Origin: Bacillus sp. NTK074B
GTDB taxonomy: Bacteria; Bacillota; Bacilli; Bacillales; Bacillaceae_B
Length of the DNA: 49,974 nt
Direction of reading: 5' to 3'
Assembly: GCF_017303375.1 (NCBI RefSeq)
Contig: NZ_JAFKOH010000018.1
Coordinates: forward strand, 1 to 49,974
Shown: one piece after another, positions 9,517 to 18,384 of the stretch
How positions within the stretch are numbered: position 1 is the first letter of the stretch
Layout of the letters: each line of letters opens with the position of its first letter
The notes under the pieces: generated by a model
Database searches by the model: none
Seen by the model: only the letters and a program-made list of their open reading frames with translations
Told to the model about the DNA's origin: nothing
Made by a program: the position numbers and the translations under genes

Positions 9517-10730
9517 GCCCTCTTCACCTCCAGAAAGGCGGATGAAAAATCACCTTCAAAGCACACTTTCAAACGGATGCCCCTTGAAGAAGCATAAGCT
9601 TTCAGTGATTTCTCTTCTGCCGTATACGCCTCTCCCATCCTTTTCACCAGGAAGATGACGACGGAGCTGTTCCGCTTCGCATACTCGTTCACACTCATAA
9701 TCATTTTTTTCGACACAGAGGACGTCACAAACACAACCGCTGCTGATTGAGAATAGTTCAATCCCGCTCCCTGAAGGACTTTCCCTAAAGCAAAGGGGCT
9801 GTCCTGCCTCACTTTCGCCAGGTGATAATTCAGCTGACTCAAGTGTTCGTCGCCGCCACGGATCGGAAATGATACGTGATCTTCCCCGATGGACACAAGG
9901 CCGACCTGAGCACCCTTCTTGACGATCGACCGGATCATCGAAGCCGTGAAGGTGACCATGGCTTCAAATGCCGGAGAAGCTTCCCGGTCTAGTACGATGA
10001 GGACATCATGGGACTGACGTTCTTCAAACTCCTTAGTCATCAGCTCATTGGTCCTGGCGAAGGTTTTCCAATGGATCCACGAGAAGCGGTCCCCGGGTTG
10101 ATAATCCCGGATACCCGTCGCCATCGTCGTATCCTTCTGGATCTTCACATTCGAAGTCGTCATCCCCTGATCATACCGGTTCTCCAACGGACGATACGGG
10201 ACATCCACGATGGACGGATAAACGAGGAGTTTATCCACGCACTCCACCGTCGCTTCCTTTTCAAATACGCCAAAGAAATCACCTGTCTTAAACCGTACGT
10301 TAGAGAAAATATGTTCACCCCGGGGAAGCTCGTCCACCACATACGTCAGCATGATCCGCTTTCTGAATCCAGGATGAATCATCGCCTTCGCCTTTTGAAA
10401 ACCCGAATGATGAAAGACCGAATCCGTCACCACATCCTCCATCACCATGTAAAATAAAGGAAAAGGGAGCTTCCGGGACAAGGTGATGGTCACCTTTAAC
10501 TCATCACCCGCTTTATACTCTGCCGACTCAAAAGTTCTCTCCACATAAAACTCCGATAGAGGGTATAAGAAAATCAACAAGGAATAAAGGGCAAACGGCA
10601 AAAAGCTATAAAATAAAAACCAGCTCACAAACCCGCCTTGGAACATCGCATAGGAAAACGTCACCCCCATCAAGAGGAGCAGTAGCAAAAACTTCACAAG
10701 TGGTTTAAGGAATTGAAGTTTCGTCTTCAT
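9513..10730 (-). CDS. yeaD: DUF58 domain protein (YeaD-like)
   Basis: 405 aa. Two N-terminal membrane helices (about residues 10-55) are followed by the DUF58 domain with its signature DYQPGDRFSWIHWKTFART and a VWA-like fold after it (VLIVLDREAS...). These proteins go with MoxR ATPases and are thought to be partners or clients in envelope or stress functions; the exact role is not known. The start codon directly follows the MoxR stop (TAGATG), and the end overlaps yebA by four bases, which indicates translational coupling. Confidence 0.88.
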   Translation of the reverse strand: MKTKLQFLKPLVKFLLLLLLMGVTFSYAMFQGGFVSWFLFYSFLPFALYSLLIFLYPLSEFYVERTFESAEYKAGDELKVTITLSRKLPFPLFYMVMEDVVTDSVFHHSGFQKAKAMIHPGFRKRIMLTYVVDELPRGEHIFSNVRFKTGDFFGVFEKEATVECVDKLLVYPSIVDVPYRPLENRYDQGMTTSNVKIQKDTTMATGIRDYQPGDRFSWIHWKTFARTNELMTKEFEERQSHDVLIVLDREASPAFEAMVTFTASMIRSIVKKGAQVGLVSIGEDHVSFPIRGGDEHLSQLNYHLAKVRQDSPFALGKVLQGAGLNYSQSAAVVFVTSSVSKKMIMSVNEYAKRNSSVVIFLVKRMGEAYTAEEKSLKAYASSRGIRLKVCFEGDFSSAFLEVKRA

Positions 10731-11687
10731 CTATCTCGCAATCCTTTGGACAGGAACAGGAATGCGCGCCATGACCCTTTCCACCACTTCCTCAGGCGTG
10801 ATCCCTTCGTATCTAGCTTCAGACTTCATGATAATGCGGTGCGAGAATACGTAAGGTGCCAGGAATTGAACGTCGTCCGGAACCACATAATCCCTGCCCC
10901 TCAAATAAGCGTAAGCCTGGCACGCTTTCATCAATGCAATCGATCCACGGGGGCTCGCACCAAGGTATACATTGGCATGGATCCTTGTCCGGTTTGCAAT
11001 TTCCACAATGTATTTCTTGATGGTGTCGTCCACCAGTACTTCCTTCACATCTCCTTGGATGTATCTCAATTCCTCAAGGGTCATCACCGGCTTCAATTCA
11101 TCGATGGGCGGAGTCCGCTGGGCCCGGTGAAGAACTTCCATCTCTTCTTCGGGCTCCGGATAGCCCATCTTCATCTTCAACAGGAATCGGTCAAGCTGTG
11201 CTTCCGGAAGGGGGTATGTCCCTTCATACTCAATCGGATTCTGAGTCGCCATAACGAAGAACGGCTTATCCAGCTTCCGGGTCATCCCGTCGATCGTCAC
11301 ACTGCTCTCTTCCATCCCCTCAAGTAACGCGGACTGAGTTTTAGGTGATGTACGGTTGATTTCATCCGCCAGAATGATATTTCCCATGATTGGTCCCGGC
11401 CTGAAGGTAAACTCCATTTCCTTCGGGTTATATATCGATACACCGATCACGTCCGATGGCAGTAAATCAGGCGTGAACTGAATCCGCTTGAAGCTTGCCC
11501 CGACGGATTTTGCCAGCGCACGAACCATCATCGTTTTCCCGACACCCGGAACATCCTCAAGCAACACATGTCCTCCTGCAAGCAGAGAAACAATACTCAG
11601 CTCCGCTACCTTTCTCTTCCCAATCATGACTTTCTCTATATTATCAATGATACTTTGTAACTTTGGATTCACCGTTTCATGTGACAT
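10731..11687 (-). CDS. yeaC: MoxR-family AAA+ ATPase (YeaC-like)
   Basis: 318 aa, full length for MoxR. Walker A is in EDVPGVGKTMMVRALA, Walker B in ILADEINRT, and sensor regions include FVMATQNPIEYEGTYPLPEA, all typical of MoxR ATPases. A CAGGAGG site lies 6 bases before the ATG. It is the first gene of the three-gene operon with the DUF58 and transglutaminase proteins and probably acts as a chaperone-like ATPase for them (family-based inference). Confidence 0.92.
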   Translation of the reverse strand: MSHETVNPKLQSIIDNIEKVMIGKRKVAELSIVSLLAGGHVLLEDVPGVGKTMMVRALAKSVGASFKRIQFTPDLLPSDVIGVSIYNPKEMEFTFRPGPIMGNIILADEINRTSPKTQSALLEGMEESSVTIDGMTRKLDKPFFVMATQNPIEYEGTYPLPEAQLDRFLLKMKMGYPEPEEEMEVLHRAQRTPPIDELKPVMTLEELRYIQGDVKEVLVDDTIKKYIVEIANRTRIHANVYLGASPRGSIALMKACQAYAYLRGRDYVVPDDVQFLAPYVFSHRIIMKSEARYEGITPEEVVERVMARIPVPVQRIAR

Positions 11688-11846
11688 CGTACCCCTCCTG
11701 AATGATTCAAACTCATCTTTAACTATTACTACTTTCGTTTTAAAAGTCGAAAATCCTCTATAAATCGGGAAATTGACATAGAAATTTTAGGGAATTGGTA
11801 GGAGATGAGGTTCATTGGAGGGTGGGGGGCGCTCATTTTGTCGAAA

Positions 11847-11883
11847 TAAAAAAGCCGCCCCTCAACAATAGAGGACCAGCTTC
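11847..11883 (-). terminator. Rho-independent terminator after nadE
   Basis: Minus strand AAGCTGGTCCTC, loop, GAGGGGCGGCTT and then TTTTTT, directly downstream of the nadE stop codon. The remaining ~150 bases before the MoxR start show no other clear feature. Confidence 0.8.
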
Positions 11884-11889
11884 ATATTC

Positions 11890-12717
11890 TTATTTCCAAA
11901 AATCATCAAACACCGTTACAGGCAGATGACGTTTATGCTGTGTTTTCAGGTAATGACCTTCAATGACTTTCTTGGCTTCAGCAGGGACTTCTTTTCCTTC
12001 CAGGTAATCGTCCAGCTGATCGTACGTGACCCCAAGTGCCTCTTCATCCGGCAGCTGCGGGCGATCTTCTTCAAGGTCCGCTGTCGGTTTCTTGTTGTAT
12101 AGATGTTCCGGACAGCCAAGCTCGACTAAGAGCATCTTTCCCTGCCTCTTATTCAAACGGAAAAGAGGAACGAGATCTGCCGCTCCATCACCGTATTTCG
12201 TGTAGAAACCGGTGACCGCTTCAGCAGAGTGATCCGTACCAAGCACAACACCATCCTTCATTGCAGCAATGGCGAATTGCACCTTCATCCGTTCACGCGC
12301 CTTTTCATTTCCTTTAACGAAGTCGGAAAGCTCGATGCCGTTTTTCTTCAACGTTTCGACGCTTGCATCGACGGCTGGTTGGACATTGACCGTCATCGAC
12401 ACGGTCGGGTTGATGAACTCCACCGCATCGATGGCATCCTGGGCATCCCCTTGCTCCCCGTAAGGAAGTCTGACGGCATAAAAGGCATAATCCGATGATC
12501 CTGATTCCTGATTCATTTCATCAATGGCGATTTGAGCCAGTTTCCCTAATAAAGTAGAATCCTGACCTCCCGAAATGCCAAGGACCAGACTTTTCATGAA
12601 TGAATGCTTCTTCAAGTAAGCCTTCATAAAGTCGACGCTGCGACGGATTTCTTCCTGCGCATTGATTTCCGGGGAGACCATCATTTCTTCTACGATTTGT
12701 TTTTGAAGAGAATCCAT
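11890..12717 (-). CDS. nadE: Ammonia-dependent NAD+ synthetase
   Basis: Last step of NAD synthesis: amidates nicotinate adenine dinucleotide with ammonia and ATP. The ATP-pyrophosphatase P-loop is [10 protein letters not shown] near residue 45, and [19 protein letters not shown] and [14 protein letters not shown] are conserved NadE segments. No glutaminase domain, so it is the NH3-dependent type. An upstream in-frame ATG five codons earlier lacks a ribosome-binding site, while GGAG lies 8 bases before the ATG used here (275 aa). It follows pncB by 71 bases with no terminator, so the two probably form an NAD salvage operon. Confidence 0.95.
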   Translation of the reverse strand: MDSLQKQIVEEMMVSPEINAQEEIRRSVDFMKAYLKKHSFMKSLVLGISGGQDSTLLGKLAQIAIDEMNQESGSSDYAFYAVRLPYGEQGDAQDAIDAVEFINPTVSMTVNVQPAVDASVETLKKNGIELSDFVKGNEKARERMKVQFAIAAMKDGVVLGTDHSAEAVTGFYTKYGDGAADLVPLFRLNKRQGKMLLVELGCPEHLYNKKPTADLEEDRPQLPDEEALGVTYDQLDDYLEGKEVPAEAKKVIEGHYLKTQHKRHLPVTVFDDFWK

Positions 12718-12788
12718 GTTTTCACACTCCATGTTAGGTTTTGTTACATCATATTATATCTTTTTATCTTACCCAAACACAGGCAAAC

Positions 12789-14258
12789 TTACCAATTTTC
12801 GCTATGTTTTTCTTTCACTTCGGCTTTTACGCGGTGAATCAGATCCATCTTATTGTTCCAACACTCTTCACTTAGATCCACAGGGTACTCTTCCGGGTTC
12901 ATGGAACGCTTATACTCGTCCCATAGCATTTCAAGGTTTTCATTCACGAAGCTTCTCATGTTTTCCAGTGGAGGCGTATCATACACAAGCTCCCCGTCCT
13001 TGAAAACATCCACGTGAAGCTCCCTCGCTTCAAAATTCGTGACGAACTTACTGATATACGTATGAACGGGATGGAACATCTTCAACCGTTCCTGACTTTC
13101 AGGGTGTTCATGATCAAGGGCAATATATTCGCCCTCTGATTTATGATTAACCGTATTGACGATGCGATAAACCCTTTTCATCCCGGGAGTCGAAACTTTC
13201 TCCGCGTTGCTCGAGATCTTGATCGTGTCTTCCATTTCACCTGACTCATTTTCAATGGACACAAGCTTATATACGGCACCTAACGCAGGCTGATCGTACG
13301 CTGTGATCAGCTTCGTCCCGACACCCCATACATCAATCTGTGCCCCTTGCGCCTTCAAGTTCAAGATCGTATACTCGTCCAGGTCATTGGATGCGATGAT
13401 CTTCGTCTCCGTAAAGCCGGCATCATCCAGCATCTTGCGGGCGATCTTGGATTGATACGCCATGTCCCCGCTATCAAGGCGGATTCCTTTGAAGTTGATC
13501 TTATCGCCAAGCTCCTTCGCCACGCGAATCGCCGTCGGCACACCGGACTTCAACGTGTCATACGTATCGACTAAGAACACGCAATCCTTATGGCTCTCCG
13601 CATACTTATGGAACGCCTGATATTCATCCCGGTAAGCCTGAACCATGGCATGAGCGTGGGTTCCGGAAACCGGCATGCCGAATAACTTCCCTGCACGGAC
13701 ATTACTCGTCGCATCAAAGCCGCCGATATACGCAGCCCGTGTTCCCCAAATCGCTGCATCCAGCTCATGGGCACGTCTTGTCCCAAACTCCATCACGACC
13801 TCATCCTGCACCACCTGCTTGATCCGGTTCGCCTTCGTCGCAATCAACGTCTGGTAGTTCACGATATTCAAGATCGCCGTCTCCAGTAACTGAGCCTGAG
13901 CAAGCGGCGCTTCCACACGAACAAGGGGGACATTCCCGAACGCAACCTCCCCTTCCTGCATGGAACGGATCGTCCCGGTGAAACGAAGCTCCGCCAAATA
14001 CTCGAGGAACGCCTCCTCATATCCCAACTCCCGTAGGTACTCGATATCACTTTCCGAGAAATGAAACTTTTTCACATATTCAATGATCCGTTCGAGCCCG
14101 GCAAACACCGCATATCCATTGCCAAAAGGCAGCTTTCGAAAGAACACTTCAAAAACAGCCTTTCGATTATGGAAATCATCATCCCAGTAAGCCTTCGTCA
14201 TATTGATCTGATACAAATCTGTATGCAACGCTAAACTATCATCTGCATAGTTCGTCAT
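12789..14258 (-). CDS. pncB: Nicotinate phosphoribosyltransferase
   Basis: Converts nicotinate and PRPP to nicotinate mononucleotide in NAD salvage. 489 aa, the length of Bacillus PncB. Conserved segments include LHTDLYQINMTKAYW at the N-terminus, EFGTRRAHELDAA and GTHAHAMVQAY (with the regulatory histidine region), and KGIRLDSGDMAY for phosphate binding. GGAGAG lies 7 bases before the ATG. nadE follows on the same strand and completes the pathway. Upstream, a weak TAAAAT -10 is visible but no convincing -35. Confidence 0.95.
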   Translation of the reverse strand: MTNYADDSLALHTDLYQINMTKAYWDDDFHNRKAVFEVFFRKLPFGNGYAVFAGLERIIEYVKKFHFSESDIEYLRELGYEEAFLEYLAELRFTGTIRSMQEGEVAFGNVPLVRVEAPLAQAQLLETAILNIVNYQTLIATKANRIKQVVQDEVVMEFGTRRAHELDAAIWGTRAAYIGGFDATSNVRAGKLFGMPVSGTHAHAMVQAYRDEYQAFHKYAESHKDCVFLVDTYDTLKSGVPTAIRVAKELGDKINFKGIRLDSGDMAYQSKIARKMLDDAGFTETKIIASNDLDEYTILNLKAQGAQIDVWGVGTKLITAYDQPALGAVYKLVSIENESGEMEDTIKISSNAEKVSTPGMKRVYRIVNTVNHKSEGEYIALDHEHPESQERLKMFHPVHTYISKFVTNFEARELHVDVFKDGELVYDTPPLENMRSFVNENLEMLWDEYKRSMNPEEYPVDLSEECWNNKMDLIHRVKAEVKEKHSENW

Positions 14259-14583
14259 GTATTTCTCTCCTTTAAGCTATAGCCAATTGTTGAACAAGAT
14301 GTGTCTTATCTATTTTAACCAATATTGGGTGGGATATCGAATGATTAGTTTAGGTTGTGGATTTAAACAAACGTTTGATTAAATGTTTCATTTCTATTAC
14401 TTTTCAATATTTTGGTAATAACTCATATCTTATTTACCACTGGGGTGGCTTTTGAAACTTGTCCGTGGAAATTTAATGGTTGAGGGGCTTATAGACATTC
14501 TATTTTCTAATAGGAGTTAATGAAGAACTATTTGGAAGTCATAGAGGGGTATCTATTATTAATATATCTAAAGAAAACCATCA
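14259..14583. other. Non-coding stretch upstream of pncB; no gene seen
   Basis: No supported gene. It should hold the pncB promoter (only a weak TAAAAT candidate is seen) and, from about 14395, it is part of a ~340-bp sequence repeated at 16338. An exact 10-base palindrome CAAACGTTTG lies near 14370; no regulator can be assigned. Confidence 0.6.
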
Positions 14584-14736
14584 ATAAAAAGCTTGAAATG
14601 TGCTTTCAAGCTGGAATAAGCTATTAACCTGTTATACTTTTAATCTCCATAGGCCAAAGAGAATGACAATAAGAAGGATGATCCCGAACTTCTTCCAAGA
14701 GAACTGTCCACCTTTTGATTTTGCTCTGTCTGCAAT
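14395..14736. repeat. ~340-bp direct repeat, copy 1
   Basis: Closely matches 16338-16672 (a handful of substitutions and small gaps by eye). It covers the non-coding 3' flank, the terminator and the last ~36 codons of the 92-aa membrane gene. The match ends inside the coding region, upstream of which the two genes are only distantly similar. Confidence 0.9.
14584..14612 (-). terminator. Terminator after the 92-aa membrane gene
   Basis: Minus strand stem AGCTTGAAA / TTTCAAGCT with a 5-base loop followed by TTTTATT. The second repeat copy has the same structure. Confidence 0.85.
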
Positions 14737-14910
14737 TACTATCACTACCGAGACAAACATAATGGTTATCATGATCCAAAAGAACCATGCATCTTGATTA
14801 TTTAGTTGAGTTCTTCCGTCCATTACTAAAAAAATATACATGATTAAAGCTATCATTGTTGAAATACCTATCATAAGACTGATTTTACCTTTTCGACTTA
14901 GATCGTTCAT
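14632..14910 (-). CDS. Small membrane protein, candidate immunity protein (92 aa)
   Basis: No recognised family. 92 aa with three predicted membrane segments (about residues 12-30, 43-62 and 74-90). It carries VMDGRTQL after the first segment and ends ADRAKSKGG...LWRLKV. Its last ~36 residues are identical to those of the 95-aa protein at 16.6-16.9 kb, while the first ~56 are only distantly similar. GGAGGAG lies 5 bases before the ATG. It is one of a family of at least four (including a remnant) in this stretch. Small hydrophobic proteins in arrays beside toxin remnants suggest membrane immunity proteins, but this is inference. Confidence 0.75.
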   Translation of the reverse strand: MNDLSRKGKISLMIGISTMIALIMYIFLVMDGRTQLNNQDAWFFWIMITIMFVSVVIVIADRAKSKGGQFSWKKFGIILLIVILFGLWRLKV

Positions 14911-14939
14911 AGGCTCCTCCCTTAATTATTATTTAAAAA

Positions 14940-14976
14940 CGGGGTTAGTTCCAAGTGACAATTCAATATCACATCA
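14940..14976. repeat. Possible decayed copy of the palindromic repeat
   Basis: CGGGGTTAGTTCCAAGTGAC and the bases after it loosely follow the left arm and loop of the intact hairpin repeat at 21386 (GGGGTCAGTCCCCCGTCACA). Right arm not recognisable. Low confidence. Confidence 0.3.
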
Positions 14977-15031
14977 CCACTGAGAGATAAACCAGCTAAG
15001 AAAAAGAATATCTTCTCAATTAAATTTCCAA

Positions 15032-15316
15032 TTAAAATATAGATGCAAACACTCTCCATAACAACATAAACATTGCAAAACTAATTCCACCCATAATTGC
15101 TTTTTTTGATTTATCTTTCCCTCCATCAGTTGACATATCAATTGAAACGCCGAACATTGAAACAATTGCTAGAATTATCGCAGCTATTAAAAAGGGTCTA
15201 TCGGTCTCATCTACAACGCCATCGCTCATATAAAAGTATCCATACAGTATTGTTCCAATGACTGTACCTATACAAATAATAGACGATACTATGCGAAATA
15301 GTTTCCACGTTCTCAT
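15032..15316 (-). CDS. Small membrane protein, candidate immunity protein (94 aa)
   Basis: No recognised family. Three predicted membrane helices: about 8-28, 41-58 and 72-92. The YGYFYMSDG motif after helix 1 aligns with YGYFVMDGR of the 95-aa protein nearby, so they are distant paralogs. A TTG two codons upstream is open, but GGGGAG lies 8 bases before the ATG used here. The C-terminal third is repeated as a pseudogene fragment at about 18.25-18.35 kb. Role unknown; grouping with the other duplicated membrane genes suggests immunity (inference). Confidence 0.72.
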   Translation of the reverse strand: MRTWKLFRIVSSIICIGTVIGTILYGYFYMSDGVVDETDRPFLIAAIILAIVSMFGVSIDMSTDGGKDKSKKAIMGGISFAMFMLLWRVFASIF

Positions 15317-15398
15317 TTTCAAAACTCCCCATTCTAATAGGTTATTAATCTATTACTGTACTTTCTTTAATTACGAATTGTTTAGCCAACGAAAATTC

Positions 15399-15427
15399 AG
15401 GTTAGTCCCCCCGTCAACATATAACGA
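15399..15427. repeat. Decayed copy of the palindromic repeat
   Basis: Contains TTAGTCCCCCCGTCAACATA, close to the left arm and loop start of the intact hairpin at 21386. The right arm has been lost. It lies between the 94-aa and 195-aa membrane genes, that is, at a gene border. Confidence 0.5.
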
Positions 15428-15460
15428 AACATGATTACAACTCCATATATAGATGCCGTA

Positions 15461-16048
15461 TTATTTTTTTAATTCATCCATTCGTTTTGGTGTAATAAGA
15501 AGAATATGCGCTATAAATAGAAACAAAAGGGATAACATAAAACAAAATATTGAAATTGTAAAAGCATCGGGATTAGCTGTTAAATTTGCATTTAGAAATA
15601 GGATAGTTCCATATCCAATAATGAGAGCGCTGATAAGCAAATAAAGCTTACCTAGTCCCGTTCTCGATGGATTTTGTACCCCTATAGCAATCCTTTCGGA
15701 ATAAATATAAGGCAAAATCGACATAACAATAATTAATAATAACCCCAACCAAAAAACAAATGTACCTGCAAATACTCTAAATAATGGTATTGCAAAATAT
15801 ACAGATAAAGCAACTATCATAAAATAAGAATGCAATGAGAAATAGCGTTTGCTATGGTGACGATTCTGCCACCATAGCAATGAAAATACCAAAAAGCACC
15901 CGGATGCTATTCCCATATTTATCCCAAAAAGAAGCCAATTTTCTTCAGGAATAAAACTAAATATAAAACCTACTAAAATAAGCAAAAATGTCGTGTGAAA
16001 TATTCTACTCTCTTTAAAACTAACTATTTTATTATCCAAATAAACCAC
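15461..16048 (-). CDS. Membrane protein, paralog of the 16.9-17.5 kb gene (195 aa)
   Basis: No recognised family. About six predicted membrane segments across 195 aa. It shares the pattern FKESRI...LLILVG...WLLFGINMGIA, RYFSLHSYFMIV...YFAIPLFRVFAGT and the ending LLITPKRMDELKK with the ~200-aa protein 1 kb further on, so the two are clear paralogs. The start is uncertain: the first codon is GTG with AAAGGG 4 bases away, and a TTG three codons later has AGGTGG. It lies in an array of duplicated membrane genes; an immunity role is possible but unproven. Confidence 0.75.
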   Translation of the reverse strand: MVYLDNKIVSFKESRIFHTTFLLILVGFIFSFIPEENWLLFGINMGIASGCFLVFSLLWWQNRHHSKRYFSLHSYFMIVALSVYFAIPLFRVFAGTFVFWLGLLLIIVMSILPYIYSERIAIGVQNPSRTGLGKLYLLISALIIGYGTILFLNANLTANPDAFTISIFCFMLSLLFLFIAHILLITPKRMDELKK

Positions 16049-16526
16049 CTATCCCTTTAACTATAGAAGTAACTCTATCTGAGACTGATTTCATACTATT
16101 TTTCAAGATCACATCCATTCTTAGCTATGTACACTCTCCCGTTATATACATTTTAATAAACATGAAAACAAATGGGATACCCGTTACAATAACATATTCG
16201 TATGTATGGAGACTGAGCCCAAATCAAATAAACATATGCCTTCTCCTTTGAGCGGTGATAATCCTACATTTTTTTTCAATAGACCTATAGTTCAAAATTG
16301 AATGTGATGTCAAAAACAACCGGAAATGAGACTTACGTATTACTTTTCAATATTTTGGTAATAACTCATATCTTATTTACCACTGGGGTGGGTTTTGAAA
16401 CTTGTTGGTGGAAAATTAATGGTTGAGGGGCTTGTAGATATACTATTTTCTAATCGGAATTGGGGAAGAACTATTTGGAAGTCATAGAGTGGTATCTATT
16501 ATTAATATATCTAAAGAAAACCATCA
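16049..16526. other. Non-coding stretch with a decayed palindromic repeat
   Basis: No supported gene over ~480 bases. At 16171-16226 the sequence AATGGGATACCCGTTACAAT ... GGAGACTGAGCCCAAAT is a degraded version of the hairpin repeat found intact at 21386 (same loop region, arms mutated). From 16338 the second copy of the ~340-bp repeat begins. Confidence 0.6.
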
Positions 16527-16672
16527 ATAAAAAGCTTGAAATGTGCTTTCAGGCTTGAATTAACCTGTTATACTTTTAATCTCCATAGGCCAAAGAGAAT
16601 GACAATGAGAAGGATGATCCCGAACTTCTTCCAAGAGAACTGTCCGCCTTTTGATTTTGCTCTGTCTGCAAT
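16338..16672. repeat. ~340-bp direct repeat, copy 2
   Basis: Second copy of the sequence at 14395-14736, covering the 3' flank, terminator and last ~36 codons of the 95-aa membrane gene. It differs by scattered substitutions and a short deletion between terminator and stop codon. Confidence 0.9.
16527..16555 (-). terminator. Terminator after the 95-aa membrane gene
   Basis: Minus strand AGCCTGAAA / TTTCAAGCT stem, 5-base loop, TTTTATT tail; the repeated counterpart of the terminator at 14584. Confidence 0.8.
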
Positions 16673-16855
16673 AATAAATATAATTGAAATCCATATTATA
16701 ATTAGCATGCTTACCATAAAAGGATAATCTTCGGAATATAATTTGTTTCTTCCATCCATTACAAAGTAGCCATATGCAAAGACTCCTCCGAAGGCAGAAA
16801 AACCTGTTACAAAGCTTATTTTAGCTAGTGGGTCAATTTTTCTCTCTTTCTCCAT
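16568..16855 (-). CDS. Small membrane protein, candidate immunity protein (95 aa)
   Basis: No recognised family. Three predicted helices (about 17-32, 45-62 and 76-93) with YGYFVMDGRNKL after the first. Its C-terminal ~36 residues are identical to the 92-aa protein at 14.6 kb, the N-terminal part is not. GGAGGT lies 7 bases before the ATG. The next gene on the same strand upstream is the ~200-aa membrane paralog, so small protein plus larger membrane protein occur here as a repeated pair. Confidence 0.75.
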   Translation of the reverse strand: MEKERKIDPLAKISFVTGFSAFGGVFAYGYFVMDGRNKLYSEDYPFMVSMLIIIWISIIFIIADRAKSKGGQFSWKKFGIILLIVILFGLWRLKV

Positions 16856-16916
16856 TAAGTTACCTCCATAGGTTCAGTTATTTGGTAGTGTAGATATATC
16901 AGACTCAACTGTTACT

Positions 16917-17522
16917 TCACTTCTCTAATTCCTCCATCCTCTCAGGAGTGATCAGAAGGATAGGAGCAATAAACAGGAAAAATAAGGCCCCAACATAAAG
17001 GAAAATCGCTATTGGCACAGCACTCGGTTTATCACTGGCCCTCACATTAGTGAATAAAATGAAACCAAACGTAATTATGAGAGGAACCGTCACCATATAT
17101 ACTCGCCCCAAAGCTGTTCGTGTTGGATTCTTTACTCCGGAAGCGATGTTCTCAGCAAAAAGATAAGGTACCGATGCCATAACGATAATAACCAGCAAAC
17201 CCGCCCAAAAGACGATGGTTCCGGTAAACACCCTAAATAAAGGAATGGCAAAATAGATCGCCGTCGCTACCAGCATTACATAAGCGTTCAAGGAGAAATA
17301 CCTTACGCTGTCACTTCGATTATATCTCCATAAAATAAAAGAAGTGATGCATGCAATGACGGCAATAGTCATGTTTAAACCAAATAAAAGCCAAGATCCG
17401 TCAGGTAGGACACTGCATAGGGCTCCCATCAAAATCAGAAGGAAAGCTAATCTATCAATCCTACTTTCTTTTAGAGGCACCTTCTTTTTGAAAGTCATTG
17501 TTTTCACCCATCCATTCTTCAT
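16917..17522 (-). CDS. Membrane protein, paralog of the 195-aa protein (201 aa)
   Basis: No recognised family. About six membrane segments; PLKESRIDRLAFLLILMG, NAYVMLVATAIYFAIPLFRV and LLITPERMEELEK align along the whole length with the 195-aa protein. Start uncertain: the frame is open to an ATG at 17546 without a clear ribosome-binding site, GGAG lies 10 bases before the ATG used here, and another ATG at 17498 (MTFKKKVPLKES) gives the same N-terminal length as the paralog. It ends 61 bases before the 95-aa gene starts, so the pair is likely co-transcribed. Confidence 0.75.
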   Translation of the reverse strand: MKNGWVKTMTFKKKVPLKESRIDRLAFLLILMGALCSVLPDGSWLLFGLNMTIAVIACITSFILWRYNRSDSVRYFSLNAYVMLVATAIYFAIPLFRVFTGTIVFWAGLLVIIVMASVPYLFAENIASGVKNPTRTALGRVYMVTVPLIITFGFILFTNVRASDKPSAVPIAIFLYVGALFFLFIAPILLITPERMEELEK

Positions 17523-17564
17523 AAAATTTATTCTCCATTCCAACATTGTCCTAATAACAGATTC

Positions 17565-18173
17565 TCATTGAAACTCTCTTCGAGTACTATGAATAAAAAT
17601 AGTAAACCAAAGCCCGGAAAGATATAAAATGGAAGAAAAATAGTAGAGAGTGGCTTTATCGCCAAAGACAAATGAATAATATTCTGCCGCCTTAAAAAAT
17701 CCTCCCCCTCCTGCAAGGAGAATGACGGCTAAACTCATTGAGTATACAAAAGAGACGACTTTATATTTACTGTTCTCACCTAAAACCTCTCCAGAAATGA
17801 ATATCCTATGTTTATTCACCAAATAAGCTACTAAAATCCAAATTGCGATCAACACGATTTTCACTAAATATATTTCAAGAGCTCGGATGAGTGGAAATGT
17901 TAAGTAAAGAGAAAAAAGAGTGAATGCGTAATACCCGCCAATAGCAGAATAGACTCTTTTCTTCTTTTTATTTGGAATGCCTTTTTTGGTCGAAATTTTA
18001 GTCGTTTTCTTCTTTGACTTGGTTCGCCTTTTATGGAGCTGTAGTATCCATAAAAGGGGGAGGTATAACACAATGGCGACTGCCAACGTCATAGTTGAGT
18101 ACTCAGGCACCAACACTGCAAACAAACCTGTACACCATGGTAATAGATATAAAGCGGAAACATTCTCTTTCAT
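17565..18173 (-). CDS. Membrane protein of unknown function (202 aa)
   Basis: Unrecognised. Predicted membrane segments occur at about 10-45, 80-100, 105-130 and 150-200. A very basic loop (KRRTKSKKKTTKISTKKG) lies between the first and second groups and should be cytoplasmic. FSLYLTFPLIRALEIYLVKI resembles the YFAIPLFRVFTGT segment of the two neighbouring membrane paralogs, so it may be a distant third member. The frame extends 18 codons upstream, but AAGGAG lies 9 bases before the ATG chosen here. Function unknown; possibly an immunity gene by position. Confidence 0.65.
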   Translation of the reverse strand: MKENVSALYLLPWCTGLFAVLVPEYSTMTLAVAIVLYLPLLWILQLHKRRTKSKKKTTKISTKKGIPNKKKKRVYSAIGGYYAFTLFSLYLTFPLIRALEIYLVKIVLIAIWILVAYLVNKHRIFISGEVLGENSKYKVVSFVYSMSLAVILLAGGGGFFKAAEYYSFVFGDKATLYYFSSILYLSGLWFTIFIHSTRREFQ

Positions 18174-18247
18174 ATGTGGTGGCTCCTTCGCTGAGTGATA
18201 TAGGTTTTCACGACTAAACAAATACATTTAGGTAAAAAATTTCAAGA

Positions 18248-18346
18248 CTAAAAAATTGAAGCAAGCACTCTCCAAATCAACATAAACATAGCAAAACTGA
18301 TTCCAGCCATAATGGTTTTTTTGTTCTTTCCACCTTTCTTCTTTAA
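18248..18346 (-). pseudogene. Fragment of a 94-aa-type membrane gene
   Basis: Reading the minus strand gives LKKKGGKNKKTIMAGISFAM followed by FMLIWRVLASIF and a stop, which matches the last third of the protein at 15.0-15.3 kb (GGKDKSKKAIMGGISFAM...LLWRVFASIF). No start codon or upstream part remains in this frame, so it is a remnant of another member of the small membrane family. Confidence 0.8.
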
Positions 18347-18384
18347 GTTTTTTAAGTAATACCATCAATTCTCCCTCACCTTCT

